Shown here piece after piece: positions 8,059 to 15,243 of a DNA stretch of 64,000 bases (positions within the stretch are counted from its first letter, which is position 1; every line of letters starts with the position of its first letter). The stretch comes from Nocardioides sp. URHA0032. Lineage in GTDB: Bacteria; Actinomycetota; Actinomycetes; Propionibacteriales; Nocardioidaceae. Location of the stretch: assembly GCF_000620645.1 (NCBI RefSeq), contig NZ_JIAV01000001.1:163225-227224 (forward strand). Reading direction: 5' to 3'. Below the pieces are notes generated by a model. It was not told the DNA's origin, did not search any database, and saw only the letters and a list, made by a program, of their open reading frames with translations. Position numbers and translations under genes: made by a program.

Positions 8059-9462
8059 ATGACCGGCAACAACGAGAGAGTCGTCATCATCGGCGGTGGC
8101 CCCGGTGGCTACGAGGCCGCGCACGTCGCCGCCCAGCTCGGCGCCGAGGTCACGATCGTCGACAGCGACGGGGTGGGCGGCTCCGCGGTCCTCACCGACT
8201 GCGTGCCGAGCAAGACGCTGATCGCCACCGCCGAGGTGATGAGCGAGCTGTCCGGCGCGGCCGAGCTCGGCGTCGAGTTCCACGACGCCGAGGGCGACGC
8301 CGCCACGACGATCCGGGTCGACCTCGAGCGCGTCAACGCCCGGGTCAAGGCGCTCGCCACGAGCCAGTCCGAGGACATCGGGCGGCGCCTCGCCCGCGAC
8401 GGGGTCACGGTGCTCAGGGGCCGCGGCAGCCTGGCCGGCGCCGACCGGGTGGTCGCGCAGCTCGCCGACGGCTCCGAGCAGATGCTCCGCGCGGACGCCG
8501 TCCTGATCGCGACCGGCGCGGCGCCGCGCACGCTGCCGTCCGCGCAGCCCGACGGCGAGCGGATCCTCACCTGGGAGCAGGTCTACGACCTGACCGAGGT
8601 GCCGACCGAGCTGATCGTCGTCGGCTCCGGCGTGACGGGTGCCGAGTTCGCCAGCGCCTACCTCAACCTCGGCATCCCGGTGACGCTGGTCTCCTCCCGG
8701 GACCGGGTGCTGCCCGGCGAGGACGCCGACGCCGCCAAGGTCCTCGAGGACGTGCTCACGCGCCGGGGCATGACGGTCCTGTCCAGGTCCCGCATGGAGT
8801 CGGTCGCGCGTGACGGCGACGTCGTCACGGTCACCCTGACCGACGGGCGGACCGTCCAGGGCTCGCACTGCATCCTCGCGCTCGGCTCGGTCCCGAAGAC
8901 CGACGACATGGGCCTCGAGGAGGCCGGCGTCATCCTCAAGGACGGCGGCTTCGTCAACGTCGACCGGGTCTCGCGCACGTCGGCCCGCGGGGTGTACGCC
9001 GCCGGCGACTGCACCGGCGTCCTGATGCTCGCCAGCGTCGCGGCGATGCAGGGCCGGATCGCGATGTGGCACTTCCTCGGGGACACGGTGCATCCGCTCG
9101 ACCTGAAGACGGTCTCGTCCAACGTCTTCACGGCCCCCGAGATCGCCACCGTCGGCTGGTCGCAGCAGGCCGTCGACGCCGGGGAGATGCAGGCGGAGGT
9201 CGTGACGCTGCCGCTGTCGGGCAACCCGCGCGCCAAGATGCAGGGCGTCCGCGACGGCTTCGTGAAGCTGCTGTGCCGCCCCGGCACCGGCATCGTCGTC
9301 GGCGGCGTGGTCGTGGGCCCGCGCGCCAGCGAGCTGATCCACCCGGTCTCGATCGCGGTGGCGGAGTCGCTCACGGCCGACCAGCTCGCCCAGGCGTTTA
9401 CTGTGTACCCGTCGATGAGCGGCTCGATCGCCGAGGCCGCTCGGCGCCTGCACCGCATCTGA
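8059..9462 (+). CDS. NAD(P)H quinone reductase of the LpdA type (pyridine nucleotide-disulfide oxidoreductase lacking the disulfide)
   Basis: A 467-residue flavoprotein related to lipoamide dehydrogenase. The FAD site IGGGPGGYEA (residues 11-20) and NAD site VGSGVTGAEFA are intact. In the redox loop GGSAVLTDCVPSK the first Cys is Ala43 and only Cys48 remains, and the C-terminal His-Glu pair is replaced in YPSMSGSIAEAARR. This is the pattern of M. tuberculosis LpdA (Rv3303c), a quinone reductase rather than a lipoamide dehydrogenase. ATG 8059 has GACGGG 8 nt upstream; GTG 8053 is an alternative. The product probably reduces quinones at the expense of NADPH. Confidence 0.88.
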   Translation: MTGNNERVVIIGGGPGGYEAAHVAAQLGAEVTIVDSDGVGGSAVLTDCVPSKTLIATAEVMSELSGAAELGVEFHDAEGDAATTIRVDLERVNARVKALATSQSEDIGRRLARDGVTVLRGRGSLAGADRVVAQLADGSEQMLRADAVLIATGAAPRTLPSAQPDGERILTWEQVYDLTEVPTELIVVGSGVTGAEFASAYLNLGIPVTLVSSRDRVLPGEDADAAKVLEDVLTRRGMTVLSRSRMESVARDGDVVTVTLTDGRTVQGSHCILALGSVPKTDDMGLEEAGVILKDGGFVNVDRVSRTSARGVYAAGDCTGVLMLASVAAMQGRIAMWHFLGDTVHPLDLKTVSSNVFTAPEIATVGWSQQAVDAGEMQAEVVTLPLSGNPRAKMQGVRDGFVKLLCRPGTGIVVGGVVVGPRASELIHPVSIAVAESLTADQLAQAFTVYPSMSGSIAEAARRLHRI

Positions 9463-9478
9463 TCTCGGGGGTCACCAC

Positions 9479-10636
9479 ATGCTCGGACGGCTCGTCGTCG
9501 CCACCGCGACCCTGCTCCTCGCGTCCGCCGCACCCGCGGCCGCGGCCGATGCGTGGGACGTCCCGCACTCGGCGACGATCACCATCGACGGCCACGGGCA
9601 CGGTCACGGCCGGGGCCTGTCCCAGTACGGCGCGAAGCACGCCGCCGAGGACGGCGTCGGCTACCGGGAGATCCTCGACTTCTACTACCGCGGGACCTCG
9701 TGGGGGACCGCGACCGGGCAGGTCCGCATCTTCCTGAGCCGGGGCGACCTCGGCAACACCGTCCAGGTGGAGCCAAAGCGCGGCCTGGTCGCGCGCGCCG
9801 GCGGCCGCAGCTGGGACCTCACCCGGGCGAAGCCGCGCGCGCAGCGCTGGCGGATCGTGCCGAAGGGCGCCGCCCGGAGCAGCCTGCAGTACCGCCGGTC
9901 CGGCTGGCACCAGTACCGCTCGGTCGCCGGGACGCTCGAGTTCGCCGCGAAGGGCAAGCCGATCACGCTCGACACGCAGGACGGTCCGATGTCCTACCGC
10001 GGCTCCGTCCGCTCGGTCCCGTCCAGCCCCGGCCACCGGATGGCGATCAACGTGCTGCCCATGGAGGCCTACCTCCGCGGCGTGGTGCCCGCCGAGGTGG
10101 TCGCCTCGACGTGGCCGCAGCAGGCGCAGCGCGCCCAGGCCGTCGCCGCGCGCAGCTACGCAGCCCTCAAGCGGTCGACCCGTCAGGACAAGCCCTACGA
10201 CCTCGACGACACCACGAGTTATCAGCGGTACCTCGGCGTCGACCGCGAGTGGCCGGCCTCGGACACCGCGGTCGCCGCCACCGCCGGAAAGATCCTCACG
10301 TACGGCGGCGAGCCCGCGTTCACCGAGTTCACGGCGAGCAACGGCGGCTGGACGGTGGCCGGCGACGCGCCGTACCTCCAGGCCCGGGAGGACCCGTGGG
10401 ACCGGACCCAGGCCTGGGAGGAGACGCTCTCCGACACCGACGTCGAGTCGGCGTGGCCGTCGGTCGGCGACCTCACCCACGTGGAGATCGCCGGGCGCGA
10501 CGGCCACGGCGAGTGGGGAGGGCGAGCCGGGACGGTGACCCTGACGGGCACGGGCGGGACCGTCACGGTCAGCGGCGCGGCCTTCGCACTGCGGCTCGGA
10601 CTGGCCTCGCCGTGGCTCACGATCCGGGTGAGCTGA
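9479..10636 (+). CDS. Secreted SpoIID/LytB-domain protein (first of a tandem pair)
   Basis: A 385-residue protein with a signal peptide (hydrophobic core VVATATLLLASAAPAAAA, cleavage near residue 23). SpoIID/LytB motifs follow: the glycine/histidine-rich GHGHGHGRGLSQYGAKHAA near residue 40, PMEAYLRGVVPAEVVASTWP, and AQAVAARSYAAL. SpoIID enzymes are lytic transglycosylases that cut denuded glycan strands; the likely catalytic Glu is in VVPAEV. The organism need not sporulate: secreted relatives occur widely in actinomycetes. It lies directly upstream of a paralogue with the same domain order. Confidence 0.87.
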   Translation: MLGRLVVATATLLLASAAPAAAADAWDVPHSATITIDGHGHGHGRGLSQYGAKHAAEDGVGYREILDFYYRGTSWGTATGQVRIFLSRGDLGNTVQVEPKRGLVARAGGRSWDLTRAKPRAQRWRIVPKGAARSSLQYRRSGWHQYRSVAGTLEFAAKGKPITLDTQDGPMSYRGSVRSVPSSPGHRMAINVLPMEAYLRGVVPAEVVASTWPQQAQRAQAVAARSYAALKRSTRQDKPYDLDDTTSYQRYLGVDREWPASDTAVAATAGKILTYGGEPAFTEFTASNGGWTVAGDAPYLQAREDPWDRTQAWEETLSDTDVESAWPSVGDLTHVEIAGRDGHGEWGGRAGTVTLTGTGGTVTVSGAAFALRLGLASPWLTIRVS

Positions 10637-10653
10637 ACTACAGGTCTGTAGTT
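10636..10653. repeat. 18-bp palindrome between the two SpoIID-like genes
   Basis: AACTACAGGTCTGTAGTT: two perfect 8-bp arms around GT. It begins on the last base of the first gene's stop codon and is AT-rich for this genome. The tiny loop makes a terminator unlikely; an operator for the second gene is a better guess. It loosely recalls BlaI/CopY-type TACA...TGTA sites, but the spacing differs. Confidence 0.6.
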
Positions 10654-10678
10654 ACCGCGACTCCGTTGCGGGGCTGAT

Positions 10679-11890
10679 GTGACGCATGGTGCGATTGTGA
10701 CCATGCGTGCGATCCCCGGACTGCTGGCGACCGCGCTCGCCGCGTCGCTCGGCCTCGGCGCACCCGCGAGCGCGGCGAGCGCGGACGTCTGGAAGGTCCC
10801 CGCGGACGCGACGATCACCGTCCGCGGGCACGGCTACGGGCACGGCCACGGGATGTCGCAGTACGGCGCCGAGGGGGCGGCCCGGAAGGGCTTGACCTAC
10901 CGGCAGATCGTGCGGTTCTACTACCCGGGCACGGAGTGGGGGCAGGCCCGGGGCCGGGTGACCGTGCTGATCACCGCGGACACCACCGACGATCTGGTCG
11001 TCGTCGCCCGGAAGGGGCTCACGGTCCGCGACACCGCCGGGGGCAAGCCGCTACCGCTGCCGGACAACGGCGCGAGCCGCTGGAAGGTCGCGGTCGGCAG
11101 CGACGGCGTCAACCGGGTGTTGTTCCGCACCCACCGCTGGCACCGGTGGCACGCGCTCGACGGCCAGGGCGAGTTCTACGCCGCCGGCGAGCCGGTCACG
11201 CTCGTCACCCCGACCGGCGAGCGGGCATACCGGGGCCGGTTACGGGTCGGCGTCACGTCCTCCGGTGACCGGGTCACCGTCAACGACCTGGCCCTGGACA
11301 ACTACCTCCGGGGCGTCGTGCCGCTGGAGATCCCGGCGTCCTGGAGCCCCGACGCCGTCCGCGCGCAGGCGGTCGCCGCGCGCAGCTACGCGGCGTACGA
11401 GCGCGCCCACCCGCAGTCCGCGGCGTACCAGCTCTGCGACACCTGGTCCTGCCAGGTGTACGGCGGGTACGACGCTGAGTACCCCGCCTCCGACACGGCG
11501 GTCCAGGACACGGCGAAGCAGGTGCTGCTCAGCGGCGGCGACCCGGCGTTCACGCAGTTCGGGTCGAGCAGCGGCGGCTGGACCTCGGCCGGGTCGGTGT
11601 CCTACCTGCCGGCGCAGAAGGATCCGTACGACGGGTGGGCCGGCAACCCGGTGCACACCTGGTCGACGCGGCTCGGCGACGAGGTGCTCGAGCGGACCTG
11701 GCCCGCGGTCGGCGACCTGCGGAGGATCGCCGTGACGAAGCGCGACGGCAACGGGGACTGGGGCGGACGGGTCGTCTCGCTGACGCTGAGCGGCACCGAC
11801 GGCAAGGTCGCGGTCTCCGGCGACACGTTCCGGTCCCTGCTGGGGCTGCGCTCGACGTGGATGACGTTCAGGGTGTCGTCAGCAGCTTGA
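10679..11890 (+). CDS. Secreted SpoIID/LytB-domain protein (second of a tandem pair)
   Basis: A 403-residue paralogue of the preceding protein: signal peptide (LLATALAASLGLGAPASA), then GHGYGHGHGMSQYGAEGAA, LDNYLRGVVPLEIPASW and AQAVAARSYAAYERA. The C-terminal SSGGWTSAG...DPYDGW...WPAVGDL region also matches its neighbour, and the same catalytic Glu (VVPLEI) is kept. GTG 10679 has CGGGG 5 nt upstream; GTG 10697 and ATG 10703 are alternatives that still give a signal peptide. An inverted repeat lies across the alternative start. The pair probably arose by tandem duplication. Confidence 0.86.
   Translation: MTHGAIVTMRAIPGLLATALAASLGLGAPASAASADVWKVPADATITVRGHGYGHGHGMSQYGAEGAARKGLTYRQIVRFYYPGTEWGQARGRVTVLITADTTDDLVVVARKGLTVRDTAGGKPLPLPDNGASRWKVAVGSDGVNRVLFRTHRWHRWHALDGQGEFYAAGEPVTLVTPTGERAYRGRLRVGVTSSGDRVTVNDLALDNYLRGVVPLEIPASWSPDAVRAQAVAARSYAAYERAHPQSAAYQLCDTWSCQVYGGYDAEYPASDTAVQDTAKQVLLSGGDPAFTQFGSSSGGWTSAGSVSYLPAQKDPYDGWAGNPVHTWSTRLGDEVLERTWPAVGDLRRIAVTKRDGNGDWGGRVVSLTLSGTDGKVAVSGDTFRSLLGLRSTWMTFRVSSAA
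10682..10708. repeat. Inverted repeat across the start region of the second SpoIID gene
   Basis: ACGCATGGT (10682-10690) and ACCATGCGT (10700-10708) are perfect 9-bp arms with a 9-nt loop. The right arm contains ATG 10703. As RNA it could hide that start codon; as DNA it could be an operator. Confidence 0.6.
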
Positions 11891-12251
11891 GGGCGTTCCT
11901 GAACACCAGCCAGTCCATGAACAGCAGCACGCCGCCGAGCACCACGACCATCAGGCCACCTCGGACCGTGGTCGCCCAGACCAGCACCCCCACCCCGACG
12001 ACGAGGCTCAGGACGCCGAGGTCCCACACGATCTTGCCGGCCCGCACCGACGCCCACGCGAGCATCGTCGCGACGAGGCTGAGCGCGGCGAACAGCGCGA
12101 GCAGCCAGAACATCGTCGACCCGGGGTCGTCGCGGCCGATGTCGTTGGCGGCGAAGACGCCGAGGGCGATGATCAGCGCGTGGCCGACCGCGGACACCGC
12201 CGTACCGCGGTTGACGGCCCGGTCGTACGCGGCCAGTGCCGGCGTGCTCAT
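11868..12251 (-). CDS. Small integral membrane protein of unknown function
   Basis: A 127-residue protein with about four hydrophobic segments: AVSAVGHALIIALGVFA, TMFWLLALFAALSLVATMLAW, WDLGVLSLVVGVGVLVWAT and LMVVVLGGVLLFMDWLVF. No motif is recognised. ATG 12251 overlaps the stop of the WXG-domain gene (TGATG), making it the last gene of a four-gene operon with WXG and YbaB-type proteins. That context suggests a membrane partner for them. Its 3' end overlaps the convergent SpoIID gene by 23 bp. Confidence 0.75.
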   Translation of the reverse strand: MSTPALAAYDRAVNRGTAVSAVGHALIIALGVFAANDIGRDDPGSTMFWLLALFAALSLVATMLAWASVRAGKIVWDLGVLSLVVGVGVLVWATTVRGGLMVVVLGGVLLFMDWLVFRNALKLLTTP

Positions 12252-12964
12252 CAGCCGATGACCGCGGACGGCCAGTTCTCGGCGCCGAAGTCGCCGGTCT
12301 CGTTCGCGACCTGGAGGAACGTCGAGTTCGCGCCCGAGGCCGCCGCACGGAGGTTGATGACCGCGCTGGCCAGGGCCGCGATGGCGACCACCACGGCGCC
12401 GAGGATGGTGGCGGGCACCGCCGGCAGCCCGATGATGCTGACGGTCTCGCCCCCGGCGGCGATGATCGCCACGACGAGGGCGGCCAGGGCGGCGGCGGTG
12501 AGGACGTAGAAGACGTACAGTGCCGACGCGACGGCGCCGAGGGCCGGACCGATCTGGGCGGTCAGCTTGCTCTGCACGGCCGAGAGCGCCTTGCCCTGGG
12601 GGCCGAGGGAGAGCGCGTAGCGGTCGGCCGCCCGGCCCTTCCACTCCGTGTCCACCGCGCTCTGCGAGCGGTCGGACTCGCTCGCCCGCGCGGCGACCGG
12701 CCCGCCGACCTCGATCCACGCGTCCTTCGCCGAGTCGAGGTCCCACGGCGCCCCGATGTTCGAGGCGATCTCGCCGACCTTGTCCCAGAACTCGCCCAGC
12801 TTCTCCATGGCCTTGTTCCAGAGGTCCTTGAACTTGTCGACGACCCAGCCCAGGCCCCACGGGACCCAGGACAGGATGTCGTTGACCTTGTCGGTGACCC
12901 ATTGGATCTTCTCGTCGATCTCGTCGAGAAGGTCCATGATGCGGTCGACGGTCTCCGGTCCCAT
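12251..12964 (-). CDS. WXG100-type protein with C-terminal membrane segments
   Basis: A 237-residue protein. An N-terminal amphipathic stretch rich in W, K and D (residues 1-60) precedes a WXG-like helical hairpin centred on DTEWKGRAADRYALSL. Two strongly hydrophobic segments follow (ALGAVASALYVFYVLTAAALAALVVAIIAA and a second beginning ILGAVVVAIAAL), then a short polar tail ending NWPSAVIG. WXG proteins are usually small soluble type VII secretion substrates; one with fused membrane segments is closer to ESX-associated membrane effectors or their carriers. It sits between a small helical protein and a membrane protein, with no EccC ATPase in the window. Confidence 0.7.
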   Translation of the reverse strand: MGPETVDRIMDLLDEIDEKIQWVTDKVNDILSWVPWGLGWVVDKFKDLWNKAMEKLGEFWDKVGEIASNIGAPWDLDSAKDAWIEVGGPVAARASESDRSQSAVDTEWKGRAADRYALSLGPQGKALSAVQSKLTAQIGPALGAVASALYVFYVLTAAALAALVVAIIAAGGETVSIIGLPAVPATILGAVVVAIAALASAVINLRAAASGANSTFLQVANETGDFGAENWPSAVIG

Positions 12965-12974
12965 CAGCCTCTCC

Positions 12975-13289
12975 TCACTCCGGGATCCAGACGGACTGGA
13001 CCTGGTGCACGACGTTCTCGTCGGTGCTCTGGAAGTCGCGACGCACCTCGCGCAGCGCGTCGGCGAGCTGCTTGGTCTCGCGGGTGCCGGCAGTGAGGAC
13101 GTCCTGGACGTGCTGCCGGGCCCTGGCGTAGCTGGCGTCGAGCCCGACCATCCCGCACACGAAGGAGAACTGCGCGGCGGACAGGGTCAGGCCGGCCACG
13201 GTGCCCTCGGCGTCATCGAGCGCGCGGGACGTGTCGTCCCACTCGCCCGCCTCGCTGGTCAGGGCCTCGAAGCCCGCTTGCATCGTCAT
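12975..13289 (-). CDS. Small helical protein, ESX/WXG100-like
   Basis: A 104-residue protein of the size and helical-hairpin pattern of WXG100 substrates: a first helix (FEALTSEAGEWDDTSRALDDAEG), a middle break around LTLSAAQFSFVCG, and a second helix (YARARQHVQDVLTAGTRETKQLADALREVRRDF). The usual WXG turn is not present, so assignment rests on size, pattern and the neighbouring WXG gene. ATG 13289 overlaps the stop of the YbaB-like gene (ATGA). Confidence 0.65.
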   Translation of the reverse strand: MTMQAGFEALTSEAGEWDDTSRALDDAEGTVAGLTLSAAQFSFVCGMVGLDASYARARQHVQDVLTAGTRETKQLADALREVRRDFQSTDENVVHQVQSVWIPE

Positions 13290-14022
13290 CGGTCGTTCCC
13301 CTCTGGCGTGGTCGTGGCGCCGATGGCACGCCGCGCGATGTCGGCGAGCCGGGACGCCTGGATGGCGGCAGCGAGGCCCTCCCGCCGGGCGCGCCGGGTC
13401 GCGGCGAGCATGGCCTCGGTGATCTCGCGGCCCAGGTTCGCCGGGTGCGCACGCGACACCCAGCCCAGGTCGAGGTCGAGGCTGTCGACGTCGCCGTTGC
13501 CGAGCGCGGTGGCAGCCACGTGGCCCGACGTGCTGCGGGCGGTGAAGGTGCGGCCGGCGTGCTCGTCGAGCAGCCGGTTGGCCTCGTCGAGGCCCGCGCG
13601 GACGTCCATCAGCACATCCTCCGCGAGCTCCCGGGCGACGGCCGTGCCGTCGGCGCCGGCCGCGACCCGCTCGTCGAAGGCCTCCAGCACCGCGACGCTC
13701 GGACGGGCCGGGCGCGCCGGGGGTGCGGGCTCGTCCTCCAGGTCGCGCAGGGCATCGCCGTACTGCTCGACCTGGCGCACCTTCGCCTCGGCCACGGCTG
13801 CCAGGACGGCCGCTGGCAGCTCGGCCGCGGCCAGCTGCTGATCCCAGGTGAACCCGATCCGGACCCACTCGAGCCGGCCCTCGGCGTCCACCCGGACCGT
13901 GACCTGTCCGCGTCGTCGGCGGTCTCGAGGGGCCCGATCCGCTCCTGGGCGCCGGCCAGCTGCTGGAGCAGCACGTCGCTGCTCTCCCTGAGGACGGCCA
14001 GGTCCTCGATCAGGTCGGTCAT
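13286..14022 (-). pseudogene. YbaB/EbfC-like nucleoid-associated protein gene, apparently frameshifted
   Basis: Reading from ATG 14022 (preceded by GGGGGAAG) gives a typical YbaB N-terminus (LAVLRESSDVLLQQLAGAQERIG). The matching beta strands and helix (VTVRVDAEGRLEWVRIGF, then LPAAVLAAVAEAKVRQVEQY) continue only in another frame, down to 13286. One added base near 13905 would join them into about 245 residues. A second segment (SLDLDLGWVSRAHPANLGREITEAMLAATRRARREG) may be a repeat of the same fold. It is either a sequencing error, a recent pseudogene or a frameshifted expression; downstream overlapping genes look intact. YbaB proteins often accompany WXG genes in actinomycetes. Confidence 0.65.
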
Positions 14023-14080
14023 CGTCTGTCTTCCCCCGAGTGGTCGTGACGCCCAGACCCTTGCCCGCACCTCCCAGGAC

Positions 14081-15235
14081 TCAAACGCGGGCGCGCAGCA
14101 GGGGCCGCAGCACCAGTCCGGCGAGCAGCGCCCAGAACGCCGCACCGATGCCGAGCACGCTGATCCCGGACGCCGCCACCAGGAAGCAGACCGCCGCGGC
14201 CTCGCGACCGTCCTCGTCCGCGAGGGCGCCGGCCAGGGCCGTGCCGAACGTGCCGATCAGCGCGAGGCCGGCGGCCGCCGGGATCACGTCCCCCGGTGCC
14301 GCGGCGACCAGCGCGGCCAGAGCAGCGGCGGCCAACGCCAGCACGACGTACGTCGCCGCCGCGCTGGTGGACGCGATCCAGCGCCGGGATCGGTCCGGCC
14401 CGGCCATCGGGCCTGCCGTCATCGCGGCCGTGATCGCCGCCAGGTTGACCGCGTGCCCGCCGAACGGCGCGCCGACGAGCGTCCCGACACCGGTCACGGC
14501 CATCGACTCGCGCCACGGCACGGTCCAGCCGAAGCTCGACATCACCGCGACCCCCGGCACGTTCTGTGACGCCATCGTCACGACGTAGAGCGGCACCGCG
14601 ATGCTGACCACCGCCGCGACCGTCCAGTGCGGGGTGGTCCAGGCGAGGGCCGGCAGCAGGTCGCCGCCGTGCACGTCGGAGCCCGCCTCGACCAGGACGA
14701 CCACGAGTGCGACGACCAGGGCCACCGGCACCGCCCAGCGCCGCGAGACGCGGTGCATGACCAGCCAGGCCAGCACGACCGGCCCGACGACGTACGGCGA
14801 GTCCGCGAGCCCGGTGACCGGCTCGAGGCAGATCGGCAGCAGCACTCCGGCGAGCATCGCCCGGGCCAGCGAGACCGGGATCCGCGCGATCAGGTCGCCG
14901 AGCCAGGGCACCAGCCCGGTCAGCACGATCAGCACCGCCGTGACCATGAACGCGCCGACCGCCGCCGGCCAGCCGCCCTCGACGGCGCCGGTGGAGATGA
15001 GCAGCGCCGCGCCCGGCGTGGACCATGCCAGCGCGATGGGCTCCCGCGTGCGGACGCTCAGCCAGACCATGCCGAGCGCCTGCGTCACGCACAGCGCGAG
15101 CAGGCCGGAGGCCGCCTCGGCCGAGCTGGCGCCGACCGCGACCAGCCCGGCGAGCACGACCACGAACGCGCTGCTGAAGCCCACGACCGCGGTGACGATG
15201 CCGGCCACGACCGGCGTGCCGTGCGCGGTCGGCAC
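14081..15235 (-). CDS. Benzoate/H+ symporter-type membrane transporter (BenE family)
   Basis: About 384 residues forming around 11-12 hydrophobic segments. BenE-family features include an N-terminal GIVTAVVGFSSAFVVVLAGL, LVPWLGDLIARIPVSLARAMLAGVLLPI, and the conserved SFGWTVPWRESMAVTGVGTLVGAPFGGHAVNLAAITAA. BenE imports benzoate with protons in Acinetobacter; the substrate here is not determined, and no benzoate catabolic gene is in the window. GTG 15235 is chosen; a CTG codon overlapping the stop of pyc is also possible. It follows pyc by a few bases, so the two probably share a transcript. Confidence 0.88.
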   Translation of the reverse strand: MPTAHGTPVVAGIVTAVVGFSSAFVVVLAGLVAVGASSAEAASGLLALCVTQALGMVWLSVRTREPIALAWSTPGAALLISTGAVEGGWPAAVGAFMVTAVLIVLTGLVPWLGDLIARIPVSLARAMLAGVLLPICLEPVTGLADSPYVVGPVVLAWLVMHRVSRRWAVPVALVVALVVVLVEAGSDVHGGDLLPALAWTTPHWTVAAVVSIAVPLYVVTMASQNVPGVAVMSSFGWTVPWRESMAVTGVGTLVGAPFGGHAVNLAAITAAMTAGPMAGPDRSRRWIASTSAAATYVVLALAAAALAALVAAAPGDVIPAAAGLALIGTFGTALAGALADEDGREAAAVCFLVAASGISVLGIGAAFWALLAGLVLRPLLRARV

Positions 15236-15243
15236 CGTGGTGC

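Noticed and set aside
13286..13891. Treating the C-terminal part of the YbaB-like gene as a complete gene
   Set aside because: It would begin inside a conserved strand with no ribosome binding site, while the missing N-terminus is directly upstream in another frame.
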